Assembly: GCF_032337115.1 (NCBI RefSeq)
Contig: NZ_JAVXZY010000002.1
Coordinates: 372,001-436,000 of the forward strand
DNA from: Roseateles_C aquae
GTDB taxonomy: Bacteria; Pseudomonadota; Gammaproteobacteria; Burkholderiales; Burkholderiaceae_C
Direction of reading: 5' to 3'
Length of the DNA stretch: 64,000 nucleotides
The position numbers were made by a program, and so were the translations under genes. Positions 9,663 through 18,465 of this stretch are shown one piece after another (within the stretch, counting starts at the first letter, position 1; each line of letters begins with the position of its first letter). The notes under the pieces were generated by a model. That model had not been told where the DNA came from, did no database searches, and was given only the letters and a program-made list of their open reading frames with translations.

Positions 9663-11430
9663 TTAAAGGCCCAAGTCCTCATCGACAGGCTGATCGGGCT
9701 GGTGCTGCTGCGCCACCCGAGCGACCGCCGCGAACAGGCCGTCAAGTTCGGGCGCTTCTGCCGTCTCCGTGGCTGTACTGGCCAGAGACAGATCCAGTGT
9801 CGGCAACACTTCGACGTTGGCCGGCACAGCGCCTTGGTGCAAGCGGCTCAGATCCAATGAAGGCGCCTCAGGCTCCTGCCAGCGCGCCGCGGCCCGCAAG
9901 CGCTCCAGGCTGCCAGTGAGCGCCGCGTCGACCGCCTCGCGTTGCTGCCGCGCCTGGGCTTCGGCTTGTTCGCGAGCCTCGGCCTGCGCTTGTTCCAGGC
10001 GTTGACGTTCTGCAGCGGCTGCAGCCGCTTCCGCTTGTGCAGCGGCCAGAGCGGCTGCCGCTCGCTCGGCCTCCAGTGCTGCAGCCTGTCGCTGAGCTTC
10101 TCGCAGCTCAGCCTCTGCCGCCTCAGCCTGCGCCGCCCGGCGCTGCGCGGCGGCACGCGCGGCCTCTTCACTTGCTTCTCTTGCTTCACGCGCTTCACGC
10201 GCTTTGGCCTCGCGAACCAAACGCACGTTTTCAAGCCTGTCCGCTTCTGCCTGCGCGGCCCGCAGAGCGGCTTCGCGGGCCAGTTGCGCGGCTTGTTCAC
10301 GCGCCAGTTGTTCTGCCGCTTGCTCAGCCATTCTTTCGGCAAGCCGAGTGGCCGCGTCGCGCTGCTCTTGTGCAGCCCGTTCGGCCGCGAGCGCTGCCGC
10401 AGCCTCGGCGGCTTGATTTGCAGCCAGTGCCTCAGCCTCACGCTGTCGTTCGGCCTGTTCCGCCTCGGCAAGCAGCAACGCCAGCCTTTCAGCGGCTGCC
10501 TTTTCGGCTGCATGCTGCCGCTCAAGCGCCTGTGCCTGCCGATCACGCTGCGCCGCCAACTCAGCCTCCCGTCGCGACTGCAGTGCCTGCTGCGCTTCGT
10601 CCCAGGCCTGTTTCTGAGCGCGTTCAGCCGCAGCGCGTTCAGCCGCAGCGCGTTCAGCCGCAGCGCGTTCAGCCGCAGCGCGTTCAGCCGCAGCGCGTTC
10701 AGCCGCAGCGCGTTCAGCCGCAGCGCGTTCAGCCGCAGCGCGTTCAGCCGCAGCNNNNNNNNNNNNNNNNNNNNNNNNNNNNNNNNNNNNNNNNNNNNNN
10801 NNNNNNNNNNNNNNNNNNNNNNNNNNNNNNNNNNNNNNNNNNNNNNNNNNNNNNGCGATGGACATCGGACTGAAGTCGGGCTGCGGCGGCGCGTTCCTGA
10901 GCCAACGCAGCGGCCTTCAGCTCGGCGCGCAGCTGCGCCGTTTGGCGTTTCAGCCGCTGCTGTTCAAGGCGGCGCGCATCGGCGGCCTGGCGTGCGGCCA
11001 GTCGTTCGGCGCGAGCGGCCTCACGACGCTGTTGCGCGGCCAGCGACTTGGCCTGTTGGGCGGCCAGCTCTGCCCTGCGACGCGCCGCCTGCTGCGCTTG
11101 CAGCCAGTCCGAGGCCGGCGCCTTGGTGGTCGGCGGCACCGCTGCAGTGCTTGGCTGGGGCTCGGCGATTGATTCGCCCGGCGCATGCACACCGCTGACC
11201 ACGGTCGCTCGCGGCCGGTCGCTGATGTCTTCGACGTCGGTGACATCGTCCATATTCCAGCGCCGCGCCGCACGCTCGCGGTCAGCAACACGGGCCGGCC
11301 GGGGCGCCGCCCGGGCTTGCAGCGCGGACAGCGAGATCGTCAGGTCTGGCGGCTGATCCAGCTCGCGCAGCCGCTCGCTGAAGCTTTGCAGCACTGCATT
11401 CGGATCGAAGTCGTCACCCGGCTCGCTCAT
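9663..11430 (-). CDS. Ala/Glu/Arg-rich coiled-coil protein with AAAER tandem repeats, interrupted by an assembly gap
   Basis: One minus-strand gene split by 100 Ns. The N-terminal part (from ATG 11430, MSEPGDDFDPNAVLQSFSERL) is acidic, then disordered (PQPSTAAVPPTTKAPASDW), then a long Ala/Arg/Gln/Glu coiled coil. After the gap come nine exact AAAER repeats, more charged coiled coil, and a distinct C-terminus with paired VLPTLDLSLAST and PELDGLFAAVARVAQQH segments. The parts before and after the gap are in different frames if the gap is exactly 100 bp; the N run is probably a placeholder, so true length and frame are unknown. No signal peptide or transmembrane helix is visible. It resembles TolA-like low-complexity coils only in composition. 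I recognise no family. It follows the oligopeptidase gene by 39 nt. Confidence 0.7.
10618..10752. repeat. 15-bp tandem repeat, nine exact units, running into the assembly gap
   Basis: Nine consecutive copies of a 15-bp unit (plus strand GCGCGTTCAGCCGCA) from 10618 to 10752, followed by 2 more bases of the unit and then Ns. Each unit encodes one AAAER pentapeptide on the minus strand. The units are identical at the DNA level, which suggests recent expansion by slippage or unequal crossover. Confidence 0.95.
10755..10854. other. Assembly gap of 100 N
   Basis: Exactly 100 unknown bases. The gap abuts the 15-bp repeat on one side and unique sequence on the other, so unresolved repeat copies are the likely cause. 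A round 100 usually marks unknown length. It interrupts the coiled-coil gene. Confidence 0.95.
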
Positions 11431-11469
11431 GGCGACATTGTGCCGCCATGGCGACCGCCCCGACACTTG

Positions 11470-13707
11470 CTACTGCTGCGCCTGGGCGCGCGGCAGCCCC
11501 CACTGATTGAGCATGAAGGCGTAGACCTTGGCACGCTCCCTCAACGCATCGAAGCGTCCCGAGGCGCCACCATGGCCGGCATCCATATTGATGTCGAACA
11601 GCAACGGCGTCTCGTTGGTTTTCAGTGTGCGCAACTTGGCCACGTATTTGGCGGGTTCCCAGTACGGCACCTGGCTGTCGTTCAGGCCGGTGCGTACCAG
11701 GATCGCCGGGTAGGCGCCGCGCTTGAGATTGTCATACGGGCTGTAGGTCCGCATCCAGCGGTATTGCTCGATGATCTTGGGATTTCCCCACTCGATGAAC
11801 TCTTCGGTGGTCAACGGCAGGCTCTCATCGAGCATCGTATTGATCACGTCGACAAAGGGCACATCAGCCACCACAGCCTTGAACAGATCGGGGCGCATAT
11901 TCGTCACCGCCCCCATCAGCAGGCCGCCCGCACTGCCGCCGTTGATGATGAGCTGCTCCGGCAGGGTGTAGCCCTTGGCAATGAGGGTCTCGGCCGCCGC
12001 GATGAAGTCGGTGAACGTGTTCATCTTCTTGGCCAGCTTGCCCTCTGTGTACCAGCGCCGGCCCAGGTCACCACCGCCGCGCACATGAGCGATGGCAACG
12101 ATGACACCACGATCCAGCAGCGAGATGTCGCTGGCAGAGAAGCGCGGGTCCGAGGGAATGCCGTAGCTGCCATAGCCGCGCAGCAGAAGTGGCTGCGGCC
12201 CAAGCAGTCTGAGCCCGCGGTCGTAAACGAGGCTGACGGGAATCTCGGTGCCGTCAGCAGCTGTGGCCATGATTCGCTTGCTCACGTAGCGTGCCGAGTC
12301 AAATCCCCCCAGCACCGGCTGGCGCTTTTTCAAGGTCAATCGGCCCGCCTCCATGTCGAAGTCATAAACCGTCAAGGGTGTCGTCATCGACTGATAGTTG
12401 ATCCTCAATTGAGCGGTGTCATATTCCCGGTTCTGCAGGCGTCCGCCACTCGTCGCGATATATGCCTGTTCCGAGAATTCGACCTCCTGAGCGCTGAAGT
12501 CCTGATGCCGATAAACGCGAAGCTTCACCGAGCCGCCCTGCCTGTACTGCAGCGCCAGATGGCTTCTGAACATCGTCACCGACTCGATCTGTGCCTCTTC
12601 GCTTTGCGCCAGCAGTTCCTTCGCCTGCAGAAGGTCTGCCTCCATCAGGGGCAGTCGTCTCAAGGGCAGGCTGACGAGACGGAAATTTGGACCGGTATCG
12701 TTGATCGTCAGATAGAGATTGCCTTGGTGATGCTCAACCTGATACTCCAATCCGCGCCGTCGAGGAATAACTGTCTGCCAATCTGCCAAGGGCTTGCTTG
12801 AATCAAGCAGGCGCTGCTCGCGGCTGTCCTTGGCTTCGCTGCTCAAAACGAGGAAGCGACCATCGGCGGTCGAACCCAGACTCAGGTTAAATAATTCGTC
12901 TTTCTCCTCGAACACCAAGGCATCGGCCGCCTCTGAGTCAAGGCTGTGTCGCCATAACTGGTTGCTGCGCTTGGCCTTATTCGTGCGAACGTAGAAGATT
13001 GATCGGCCATCAGCCGACCAAGCGATCGAGCTCACGCCGGTTGCGCGCCACTCCAAATCGGTGGCTGTGCTGATGCGTCGAATTCGCAACTCGAAGTCAC
13101 GCGCACCACTGAAATCAACCGTGTATGCAAACAAGGCTGCGTCCGGGCTTACGCTCATCGTTCCGAGAGAAAGGTACTTCTTCCCCTTCGAAAGCAAGTT
13201 CAAGTCCAGCACAAACTCCTGTGCAGCCAAAGGATCGTAGCGTCGGTCAGGTCCATCGGCCTTGCGTCGAACCAGCAGCGGATACTGTGCGCCCTTCTCG
13301 GTCCGATTCAGGTACCAGTACTCGCCTTCACGGACTGGTGCACTCTCATCATCTTGCTGAATACGGCCGACCATCTCCGCGTAGAGCTCGTTGCTCAACG
13401 CTTGCAGTGGACGAAACCACTCGCTGGTGTAGTGCGCCTCAGCGCGCAGGTAGGCGAGTCCAGAGTCGCTTTCCCGCTCACGCAGCCAAGCAAAATCGTC
13501 GATGCGCCGGTCACCGTGAATGCTCACATCCTTGGGCTTTCGCGTTGCAGTTGGCGCAGCGCGAATTATCGAACCATCTGCTGCGAGCGAATGCGAGGCA
13601 GTAGTGTTGGCAGCCACGGCAGACGTAGCGATGCTCGCCATGCCTATCAACAAGAACCCTTGATAAAACAACGAACGCAGCGACCAAATGGGCGTATTGC
13701 AGCTCAT
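11470..13707 (-). CDS. Secreted prolyl oligopeptidase-family serine peptidase (oligopeptidase B-like, S9A)
   Basis: Serine peptidase of 745 residues. The N-terminus carries a hydrophobic signal-like segment ending near AVAAN (about residue 34), so it is probably periplasmic, unlike the cytosolic E. coli PtrB. The oligopeptidase B start (RIDDFAWLRERES) is followed by a beta-propeller and a C-terminal hydrolase domain. The catalytic triad can be placed: Ser592 in GGSAGGLL, Asp677 in GLNDSQVPYW, His712 in DAGHGGASGRF. S9A oligopeptidase B cleaves peptides after basic residues; specificity here is inferred. Sampled blocks of the gene (12421-12480, 12841-12900) are about 52-55% GC, well below the neighbours, hinting at transfer. 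It lies upstream of the coiled-coil gene on the same strand. Confidence 0.88.
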   Translation of the reverse strand: MSCNTPIWSLRSLFYQGFLLIGMASIATSAVAANTTASHSLAADGSIIRAAPTATRKPKDVSIHGDRRIDDFAWLRERESDSGLAYLRAEAHYTSEWFRPLQALSNELYAEMVGRIQQDDESAPVREGEYWYLNRTEKGAQYPLLVRRKADGPDRRYDPLAAQEFVLDLNLLSKGKKYLSLGTMSVSPDAALFAYTVDFSGARDFELRIRRISTATDLEWRATGVSSIAWSADGRSIFYVRTNKAKRSNQLWRHSLDSEAADALVFEEKDELFNLSLGSTADGRFLVLSSEAKDSREQRLLDSSKPLADWQTVIPRRRGLEYQVEHHQGNLYLTINDTGPNFRLVSLPLRRLPLMEADLLQAKELLAQSEEAQIESVTMFRSHLALQYRQGGSVKLRVYRHQDFSAQEVEFSEQAYIATSGGRLQNREYDTAQLRINYQSMTTPLTVYDFDMEAGRLTLKKRQPVLGGFDSARYVSKRIMATAADGTEIPVSLVYDRGLRLLGPQPLLLRGYGSYGIPSDPRFSASDISLLDRGVIVAIAHVRGGGDLGRRWYTEGKLAKKMNTFTDFIAAAETLIAKGYTLPEQLIINGGSAGGLLMGAVTNMRPDLFKAVVADVPFVDVINTMLDESLPLTTEEFIEWGNPKIIEQYRWMRTYSPYDNLKRGAYPAILVRTGLNDSQVPYWEPAKYVAKLRTLKTNETPLLFDINMDAGHGGASGRFDALRERAKVYAFMLNQWGLPRAQAQQ

Positions 13708-13830
13708 GCCGTAAATCTCCGAGAGGTAGGTTCAAAGGCTTCGCCCACTAGCCCGGCATCCGCTCGGGATTGGCGAAGCTCAAAAAATGCGCGCAAATTC
13801 TGCCGCAGGCCTGCGATATAGCGACTCGAA

Positions 13831-14412
13831 TCAGAACTTCAAGTCCGCAATCAAAGACTCGAGCAGCGCCGCTGAAACCGGCACCGCATGGACTGCGCCT
13901 TGAAAGTCGCAGCCGAGCCGCAGTGTAGCCTCCGTACGTAAGACCCCGCGAAACTCAGACGGCAGTTCGAAACGCAAGAAATGCACTGCCGAGCCTTTCA
14001 TCGAGCTGCCGCGGGACAGATCCTCATCGGCTATCGCGTAAATGCGTTGACTTCCGTCAATCTCGACAAAGACTCTGTCTTCAATGCCCAGCAGCCGTTC
14101 GAGCCCACAGCGGCGCTCAGCCGGGTCGGCGTACTCCAGCATCAAGGTCGCCTTCCAGTTGCTGCCATCGGGCACCAGCGGGGCAAAAGCGTCAAGCTCG
14201 CTGTTGATGCCGTCCTCCTCGAAGATGCGTTGCAGGCGCAGCATCTCCTGGATCTGATAACGCACCGTTTCCTCGTCCTCGAACTGCAGGCTCAGGTGCT
14301 CGCCCAGTTGCACCCGGCGCAGCTGGCGGTGCGCCAGCAACTCTTCCTGATGCAGTTTGCGGTACTTGGCATAGGCCTCCAGCGTCATCAGGCTGTCACG
14401 GGTGATCGTCAT
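13831..14412 (-). CDS. DUF3501-family protein
   Basis: Cytosolic protein of 193 residues matching DUF3501, with the typical start (ITRDSLMTLEAYAKYR) and the strings GEHLSLQFEDEETVRYQIQEM and RYVFVEID-like segment (DRVFVEIDGSQRIYAIADEDL). DUF3501 proteins are often encoded near rubrerythrin-like or redox genes, but no function is established and none of those neighbours is seen here. The ATG at 14412 is favoured over a GTG at 14418 because GAGGAG sits 8 nt upstream of the ATG. It starts 54 nt after the alpha/beta hydrolase stop, so the two may be cotranscribed. Confidence 0.8.
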   Translation of the reverse strand: MTITRDSLMTLEAYAKYRKLHQEELLAHRQLRRVQLGEHLSLQFEDEETVRYQIQEMLRLQRIFEEDGINSELDAFAPLVPDGSNWKATLMLEYADPAERRCGLERLLGIEDRVFVEIDGSQRIYAIADEDLSRGSSMKGSAVHFLRFELPSEFRGVLRTEATLRLGCDFQGAVHAVPVSAALLESLIADLKF

Positions 14413-14466
14413 TGCCACAACTCCTCAAAGACTGATTCGCAAGAAGCCTGCGTCCGCATCAAGCCT

Positions 14467-15336
14467 TCATAGCAGAGCGCTGTACCAACGCAGGTCCAGC
14501 AGCTTGCGCGCCAGGGCATGTACACGCCCCTGCGGGTCGACCAGTTCGTGCAGGATATCGAAATGGTTGTGGCCGGCCAGTTCCTCGCAGATCGGCACGC
14601 TGCGCGCGCCCCAGGCCTGACGGATCAGCCGGTTCTGGCGCCGGAACTCCTCGCTCTCGGCACCACCCACCAATGCGTAGACCGGGGCCTCCGGCGCCGG
14701 AAACAGCGCCGGGCTGAGCCGCCGCACCGATTCGGCGCTCAGCTGCAAATCGCCCTGCAGAAACGGCGTGCGCCGCAGCGGCGCCAGGTCGTAGAAGCCA
14801 GAAATCGCCAGCACGCCCTTGACCAGATGGCGCGGCAGATCGGGGGCCACGCTCTTCCAGTCGCAGCAGGCCAGCATGGCGGCCAGATGTGCACCTGCCG
14901 AATGCCCCACCAGCACGATGCGGTTGGGATCGCCGCCGTGGTCGGCGATATGCCGCCAGGCCCAGGCCAGCAGCCGCACCAGCTGCATGGGGATGTGCTC
15001 CATGCTGACCTGCGGGCACAGGCCGTAATTGGGCACCAGCACCAGCGCGCCTTCATCGGTGAAGGCCGGGGCGACGAATGAATGATCGGATTTGTCCAGC
15101 GCGCGCCAGTAGCCGCCATGAATGAAGATCAGCACCGGGGCACTGGCCACATCGGTGCTGAACAGATCGAGACGCTCGGCCGGCTCGCTGCCGTAGGCAA
15201 TATCCAACTGGCAGACGCTCTTCTGCCGCGACAGAGCCGAAGCCTCGGCCCAGCGCGCCAGGATGTCGGCACTGGCCGGCACCCGGGCACGGTTGTTGTA
15301 CTGCTCGTCATGCCACTGCGGTGATCGTTCGGCCAT
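14467..15336 (-). CDS. Alpha/beta hydrolase, kynurenine formamidase/esterase-like
   Basis: Hydrolase of 289 residues. The oxyanion-hole motif HGGYW, the nucleophile elbow GHSAGAHLA and a late histidine (GHNHFDIL) form the expected catalytic set. This arrangement is shared by kynurenine formamidase (AFMID) and bacterial esterases of the BD-FAE/carboxylesterase group; without kynurenine-pathway neighbours the substrate cannot be set. The ATG at 15336 has an AGGAG 7 nt upstream; the frame is open further but upstream residues are not family-like. The enzyme is probably cytosolic. DUF3501 follows. Confidence 0.8.
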   Translation of the reverse strand: MAERSPQWHDEQYNNRARVPASADILARWAEASALSRQKSVCQLDIAYGSEPAERLDLFSTDVASAPVLIFIHGGYWRALDKSDHSFVAPAFTDEGALVLVPNYGLCPQVSMEHIPMQLVRLLAWAWRHIADHGGDPNRIVLVGHSAGAHLAAMLACCDWKSVAPDLPRHLVKGVLAISGFYDLAPLRRTPFLQGDLQLSAESVRRLSPALFPAPEAPVYALVGGAESEEFRRQNRLIRQAWGARSVPICEELAGHNHFDILHELVDPQGRVHALARKLLDLRWYSALL

Positions 15337-15448
15337 CGGCGACTCCTGTGCCAGCGCGAGGATTGAGAAAGATGGCCCTGAGTTTCTTCGATTCCGCGCC
15401 CCTGCCATGCCCGGCATGACCCGCATGCAACAACTCCGGCGCAGTGGC

Positions 15449-15480
15449 TTGACATCCAGCCAAACCCTGAGCGCTACTGT
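15449..15480 (+). promoter_or_regulatory. Possible sigma-70 promoter for tRNA-Ala
   Basis: A perfect TTGACA lies at 15449-15454. Candidate -10 boxes (GCTACT at 15473 or TACTGT at 15475) fit with long spacers of 18 or 20 bp. The site is about 55 nt before the tRNA. Another TACACT at 15493 lacks a -35. Confidence 0.35.
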
Positions 15481-15534
15481 CCCAGGCTTGGCTACACTTT
15501 TCCGCACGAGTCGCGATCAGCGAGGCGCTCGAGT

Positions 15535-15610
<76 letters not shown>

Positions 15611-15680
15611 CCAAGCGCCCATGCCTGCACCATGGCAAGCATGCACCACGCAAGACCTGACCCCAGCGGGGAGTACAACA

Positions 15681-16454
15681 TTGAAAGCAAGCAAGAGATT
15701 CTTGGCCTCGCTGACCGCCGCCAGTCTGTGCTGCCATGCCCTACCAGCGTGGGCGGCCGAACAAGTGGTGGAACTGCGCTCAAACGGCGACTACCAGTCG
15801 ATGCGCTTGCCCGACGGCAGCACCGAGGTCGAGCTGGACCAGCAGCTTGCCGGCGCCTGCCGCTTCAACCGCAGCTGGGGCTATGACCTCAGCAATATGG
15901 AGCTGTGGGTCAATGGCGGCTGTGGCGGCCGTTTCAAGATCACCACAACGGGCGATACAGGCGACGGCAAATCGGCCAACGTTGGCCTCGCCATCGCCGC
16001 AGTAGCCGCCATCGCCGGTGTCGCCATACTGGCCGGCAAGCATGGTGACGATGGCCGCGGCGACGATAGTGGCGGCGGCGGGTGGGGCTCGGCGATACGC
16101 GGCCAGGGTGGGCTCTGCCTGGACATCGAAGGCGGTGCCCGACCCGGACGGCGCCTGATCGTCTTCAATTGCAGCGGCGGCGCCAATCAGCGCTTTGAAT
16201 GGACGCGCCGTGGCGAATTGCGTGTTGCTGGCCTGTGCCTGGACGTTGCCGACGGCAACCAGGGCGAAGGCGCACGGGTCATTGCCTGGGACTGCAAGGG
16301 CCAAGCCAATCAGCGCTGGCGCGCCAGCGGACGCCAGATCCGCAGCGCCCAGACCGGCCTGTGCCTGGATATCGAGGGCGGCCGGGCACGCCCCGGCCAG
16401 CCGGTGATCATGTGGTTCTGCTCCGGTGGGCCCAATCAGCGTTGGTCTTGGTGA
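15681..16454 (+). CDS. Secreted DUF3011 plus ricin-B lectin-like protein
   Basis: Secreted protein of 257 residues. A TTG start at 15681 is chosen because GGGGAG lies 7 nt upstream and gives a clean signal peptide (MKASKRFLASLTAASLCCHALPAWA); an ATG at 15621 sits only 10 nt after the tRNA and lacks a ribosome site. The N-terminal domain fits DUF3011 (VELRSNGDYQSMRL, WGYD, VNGGCGGRFKI). A hydrophobic stretch and a Gly/Asp-rich linker follow (about residues 100-133), then three ricin-type beta-trefoil repeats with LCLDIEGG, LCLDVADG, LCLDIEGG and QxF/QxW (NQRFEW, NQRWRA, NQRWSW). Such a lectin probably binds sugar. The EF-hand gene follows 10 nt later. Confidence 0.8.
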   Translation: MKASKRFLASLTAASLCCHALPAWAAEQVVELRSNGDYQSMRLPDGSTEVELDQQLAGACRFNRSWGYDLSNMELWVNGGCGGRFKITTTGDTGDGKSANVGLAIAAVAAIAGVAILAGKHGDDGRGDDSGGGGWGSAIRGQGGLCLDIEGGARPGRRLIVFNCSGGANQRFEWTRRGELRVAGLCLDVADGNQGEGARVIAWDCKGQANQRWRASGRQIRSAQTGLCLDIEGGRARPGQPVIMWFCSGGPNQRWSW

Positions 16455-16464
16455 GGAGGGTCAC

Positions 16465-16914
16465 ATGAACTTCAAAGCTTTCGTCTGGGGCCTGACGTTC
16501 CTGGCTGCGGGCACAAGCGCTTGGGCGCAGGCGGCGCCGAGCCGGAGTCGCGCGATCTTTGACGCGCTGGACCGCAATCACGACGGTTTCGTCAGCATCG
16601 ACGAATTCCACAAAGACATTGTTGCCAGTTGGCAGGCGCTGGATCTGAACCACGACGGCTTTATCAGCGACGACGAGTTGCAGACACTGCCCAGCCGGGC
16701 GCGCAGCCTGCTGCTGAGCTCGCTGAAGCATGCCGATGCCAATGGCGACCATCGCATCACCTTCAAGGAGGTGGTGCAGGCGCGGATGCAGGCGTTCGAT
16801 GCCGCCGACAGCAACCATGACGACAGGCTGTCGCTGAACGAGCTGCTGGCCTATGAAGCCAGGCTTGAGGCCAAGCCGGCCGCAAAGCCTGCTGTGAAAG
16901 CGGCACGCCACTGA
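16465..16914 (+). CDS. Secreted EF-hand calcium-binding protein
   Basis: Small secreted protein of 149 residues with a signal peptide (MNFKAFVWGLTFLAAGTSAWAQ). Four EF-hand loops are recognisable: DRNHDGFVSIDE, DLNHDGFISDDE, DANGDHRITFKE and DSNHDDRLSLNE. The first two have the canonical acidic positions; the last two are less standard at the Gly or position-12 region. The tail is Ala/Lys-rich. It probably binds calcium in the periplasm or outside the cell. The ATG at 16465 is preceded by GGAGGG. It is 10 nt after the lectin gene, so the two are probably an operon. Confidence 0.85.
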   Translation: MNFKAFVWGLTFLAAGTSAWAQAAPSRSRAIFDALDRNHDGFVSIDEFHKDIVASWQALDLNHDGFISDDELQTLPSRARSLLLSSLKHADANGDHRITFKEVVQARMQAFDAADSNHDDRLSLNELLAYEARLEAKPAAKPAVKAARH

Positions 16915-16966
16915 GAGCCCCTCAGACACAGCAAGGCGACGGCCGCCGCAAGCGGGCCACAACAAG

Positions 16967-17001
16967 TTCAATATTGAATTTATTTATTGAATTTGTACTA
17001 T
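16967..17001 (+). promoter_or_regulatory. AT-rich promoter/operator of the Xre-RES toxin-antitoxin operon
   Basis: A perfect 12-bp palindrome (TTCAATATTGAA, 16967-16978) overlaps the first of two direct copies of ATTGAATTT (16973-16981, 16986-16994), followed by a -10-like TACTAT (16996-17001). The stretch is strikingly AT-rich compared with its surroundings and lies about 50 nt before the antitoxin start. This layout fits autoregulation by the antitoxin (inference). Confidence 0.6.
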
Positions 17002-17053
17002 TTCGGACTTACCATCACGGCATCGGGCTTCGCTTCCGCCTTGAAAGACCTTG

Positions 17054-17479
17054 ATGAATGCGCTTCCCCAGCACTTCGCGCCGCCGTCCAGCCCGGCGCC
17101 TGATCTGCACTCGCCGGTCGCCGCGGCGGCCGCGCTGCGGACGTTTTTCAATATTGCCCAGGCCTGGCAGCTCAGCAACGACGAACAGCAGCGCCTGCTC
17201 GGCTGCGGCCGCACCATGTTCTTCGAGTGGAAGGCTGGGCGGGTCAAGCGCGGCCTGGATGCCGCCACGCTGGAGCGGCTGTCGCATCTGTTCGCCATTT
17301 ACGCCGGGCTGCAGATCCTGCTGCCCATTCCCGAACGCGCCAATGCCTGGATCCGCCGCCCCAACACGGCACCGCTGTTCGGCGGCCGTTCGGCGTTGGA
17401 CAGGCTCTTGGCCGGTCAGGTGGCTGATCTCTTCGTTGTGCGCCAGTACCTGGACGCGCAACGTGGAGGTTGGGCCTGA
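17054..17479 (+). CDS. Antitoxin of the Xre/MbcA/ParS family (DUF2384)
   Basis: Likely antitoxin, 141 residues. The N-terminal half resembles an Xre-like helix-turn-helix (FNIAQAWQLSNDEQQRLLGCGRTMFFEWKAGR). The C-terminal part resembles the toxin-binding DUF2384 domain (RSALDRLLAGQVADLFVVRQYLDAQRGG, preceded by WIRRPNTAPLFGG). It would neutralise the RES toxin encoded next and probably represses the operon through the palindrome upstream. The ATG at 17054 is used; a TTG one codon earlier is possible. Its TGA stop overlaps the toxin ATG by one base (TGATG), typical of coupled antitoxin-toxin translation. Confidence 0.88.
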   Translation: MNALPQHFAPPSSPAPDLHSPVAAAAALRTFFNIAQAWQLSNDEQQRLLGCGRTMFFEWKAGRVKRGLDAATLERLSHLFAIYAGLQILLPIPERANAWIRRPNTAPLFGGRSALDRLLAGQVADLFVVRQYLDAQRGGWA

Positions 17480-18186
17480 TGGCGTTGCCGATCGAAACAC
17501 TGGATCGAGTCCAACTGCGCTGGGGCGACTCCTGCCGCCTGGTGCCCAGCCGCTTCCCGCCGGTTTCGCTGTTTGAAGCGGTGGCCGATCCGGCCGACCT
17601 GGACATCGTCTTTGCCATCGAGGCCTTGGGCAACCCGCGGCTGCGCGATGCCGTCGGCGAGCTGAGCCTGGTGCCGCAGCAGGAGCGCATCAGCGGCCCG
17701 GGCTGTAGCGCCATCATGGCGGCATTCACCCACCTGAACCCCGAGGGCAGCCGCTTCAGTGACGGCAGCTTTGGCGTCTATTACGCGGCGGCCGCGCTGG
17801 AAACGGCGGTGGCCGAAGTCAGTCACCACCGGGCCCGCTTTCTGGCCCGTACCCAGGAACCGGCCATCGAGATCGACATGCGCTGCTACCGGGTCACCGT
17901 CGCCGCCGATCTGATCGAACTGCGCGGCCGGCATGACGGCGACTTCGCGCCGCTCTACGCCCCCGACAGCTACGCCGCTTCGCAGGCGCTGGCCGTGCAG
18001 CTGCGCGCCACTGCCTGCATGGGCATCGCCTTCGACAGCGTGCGCCATGCCGGAGGCCAATGCGTCGCCCTGTTCACCCCCCGCGCCACCGAGCCGCCGG
18101 CGCGGCAGGCCGAGCACGTCAGCCTGCACTGGAATGGCGAACGAATGACGGACTGGTACCTGAAGTCGGACCTGCACCGCCTCTGA
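17479..18186 (+). CDS. RES-domain NAD+ phosphorylase toxin
   Basis: Likely toxin of a RES-Xre pair, 235 residues. RES toxins (MbcT type) degrade NAD+ by phosphorolysis and stop growth. Family features are visible: an early arginine (CRLVPSRFPP), the RFS-DGSFGVYYAAAALETAVAEV block with the conserved glutamate, and the late serine region (GIAFDSVRHAGGQCVALFTPR). The protein appears full length. The start at 17479 overlaps the antitoxin stop; a TTG at 17470 is less likely. No further genes follow in this operon; the next gene is 280 nt away. Confidence 0.88.
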   Translation: MALPIETLDRVQLRWGDSCRLVPSRFPPVSLFEAVADPADLDIVFAIEALGNPRLRDAVGELSLVPQQERISGPGCSAIMAAFTHLNPEGSRFSDGSFGVYYAAAALETAVAEVSHHRARFLARTQEPAIEIDMRCYRVTVAADLIELRGRHDGDFAPLYAPDSYAASQALAVQLRATACMGIAFDSVRHAGGQCVALFTPRATEPPARQAEHVSLHWNGERMTDWYLKSDLHRL

Positions 18187-18465
18187 GCGCCAGCCCCGCT
18201 GCAACCCTGCTGCCGCACTAGCGGCCGACGTGCCTCATCCGTGGCGCGTCCCTGCGCTATCGCTGCGTCAGCTGAAGCGCCAGCCCCGGTGCCTGCCAGC
18301 GCCCCACAGCCCGCTCCGGGTGCGCTGCAGCGCCGCAGCGCCGCAACTTCACTTCGACACGCTGCCGTCATCAAGCCCCGCTCCAATGCGCGGGCTGAAC
18401 AAGCCGACCACAGTGGTTTCGGGGTCGTCACGCTCAGCCTCAACACAACAGCAATCCGAGGGACC

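Noticed and set aside
10618..10752. CRISPR-like array
   Set aside because: Units are directly adjacent with no spacers and are in frame with the coiled coil.
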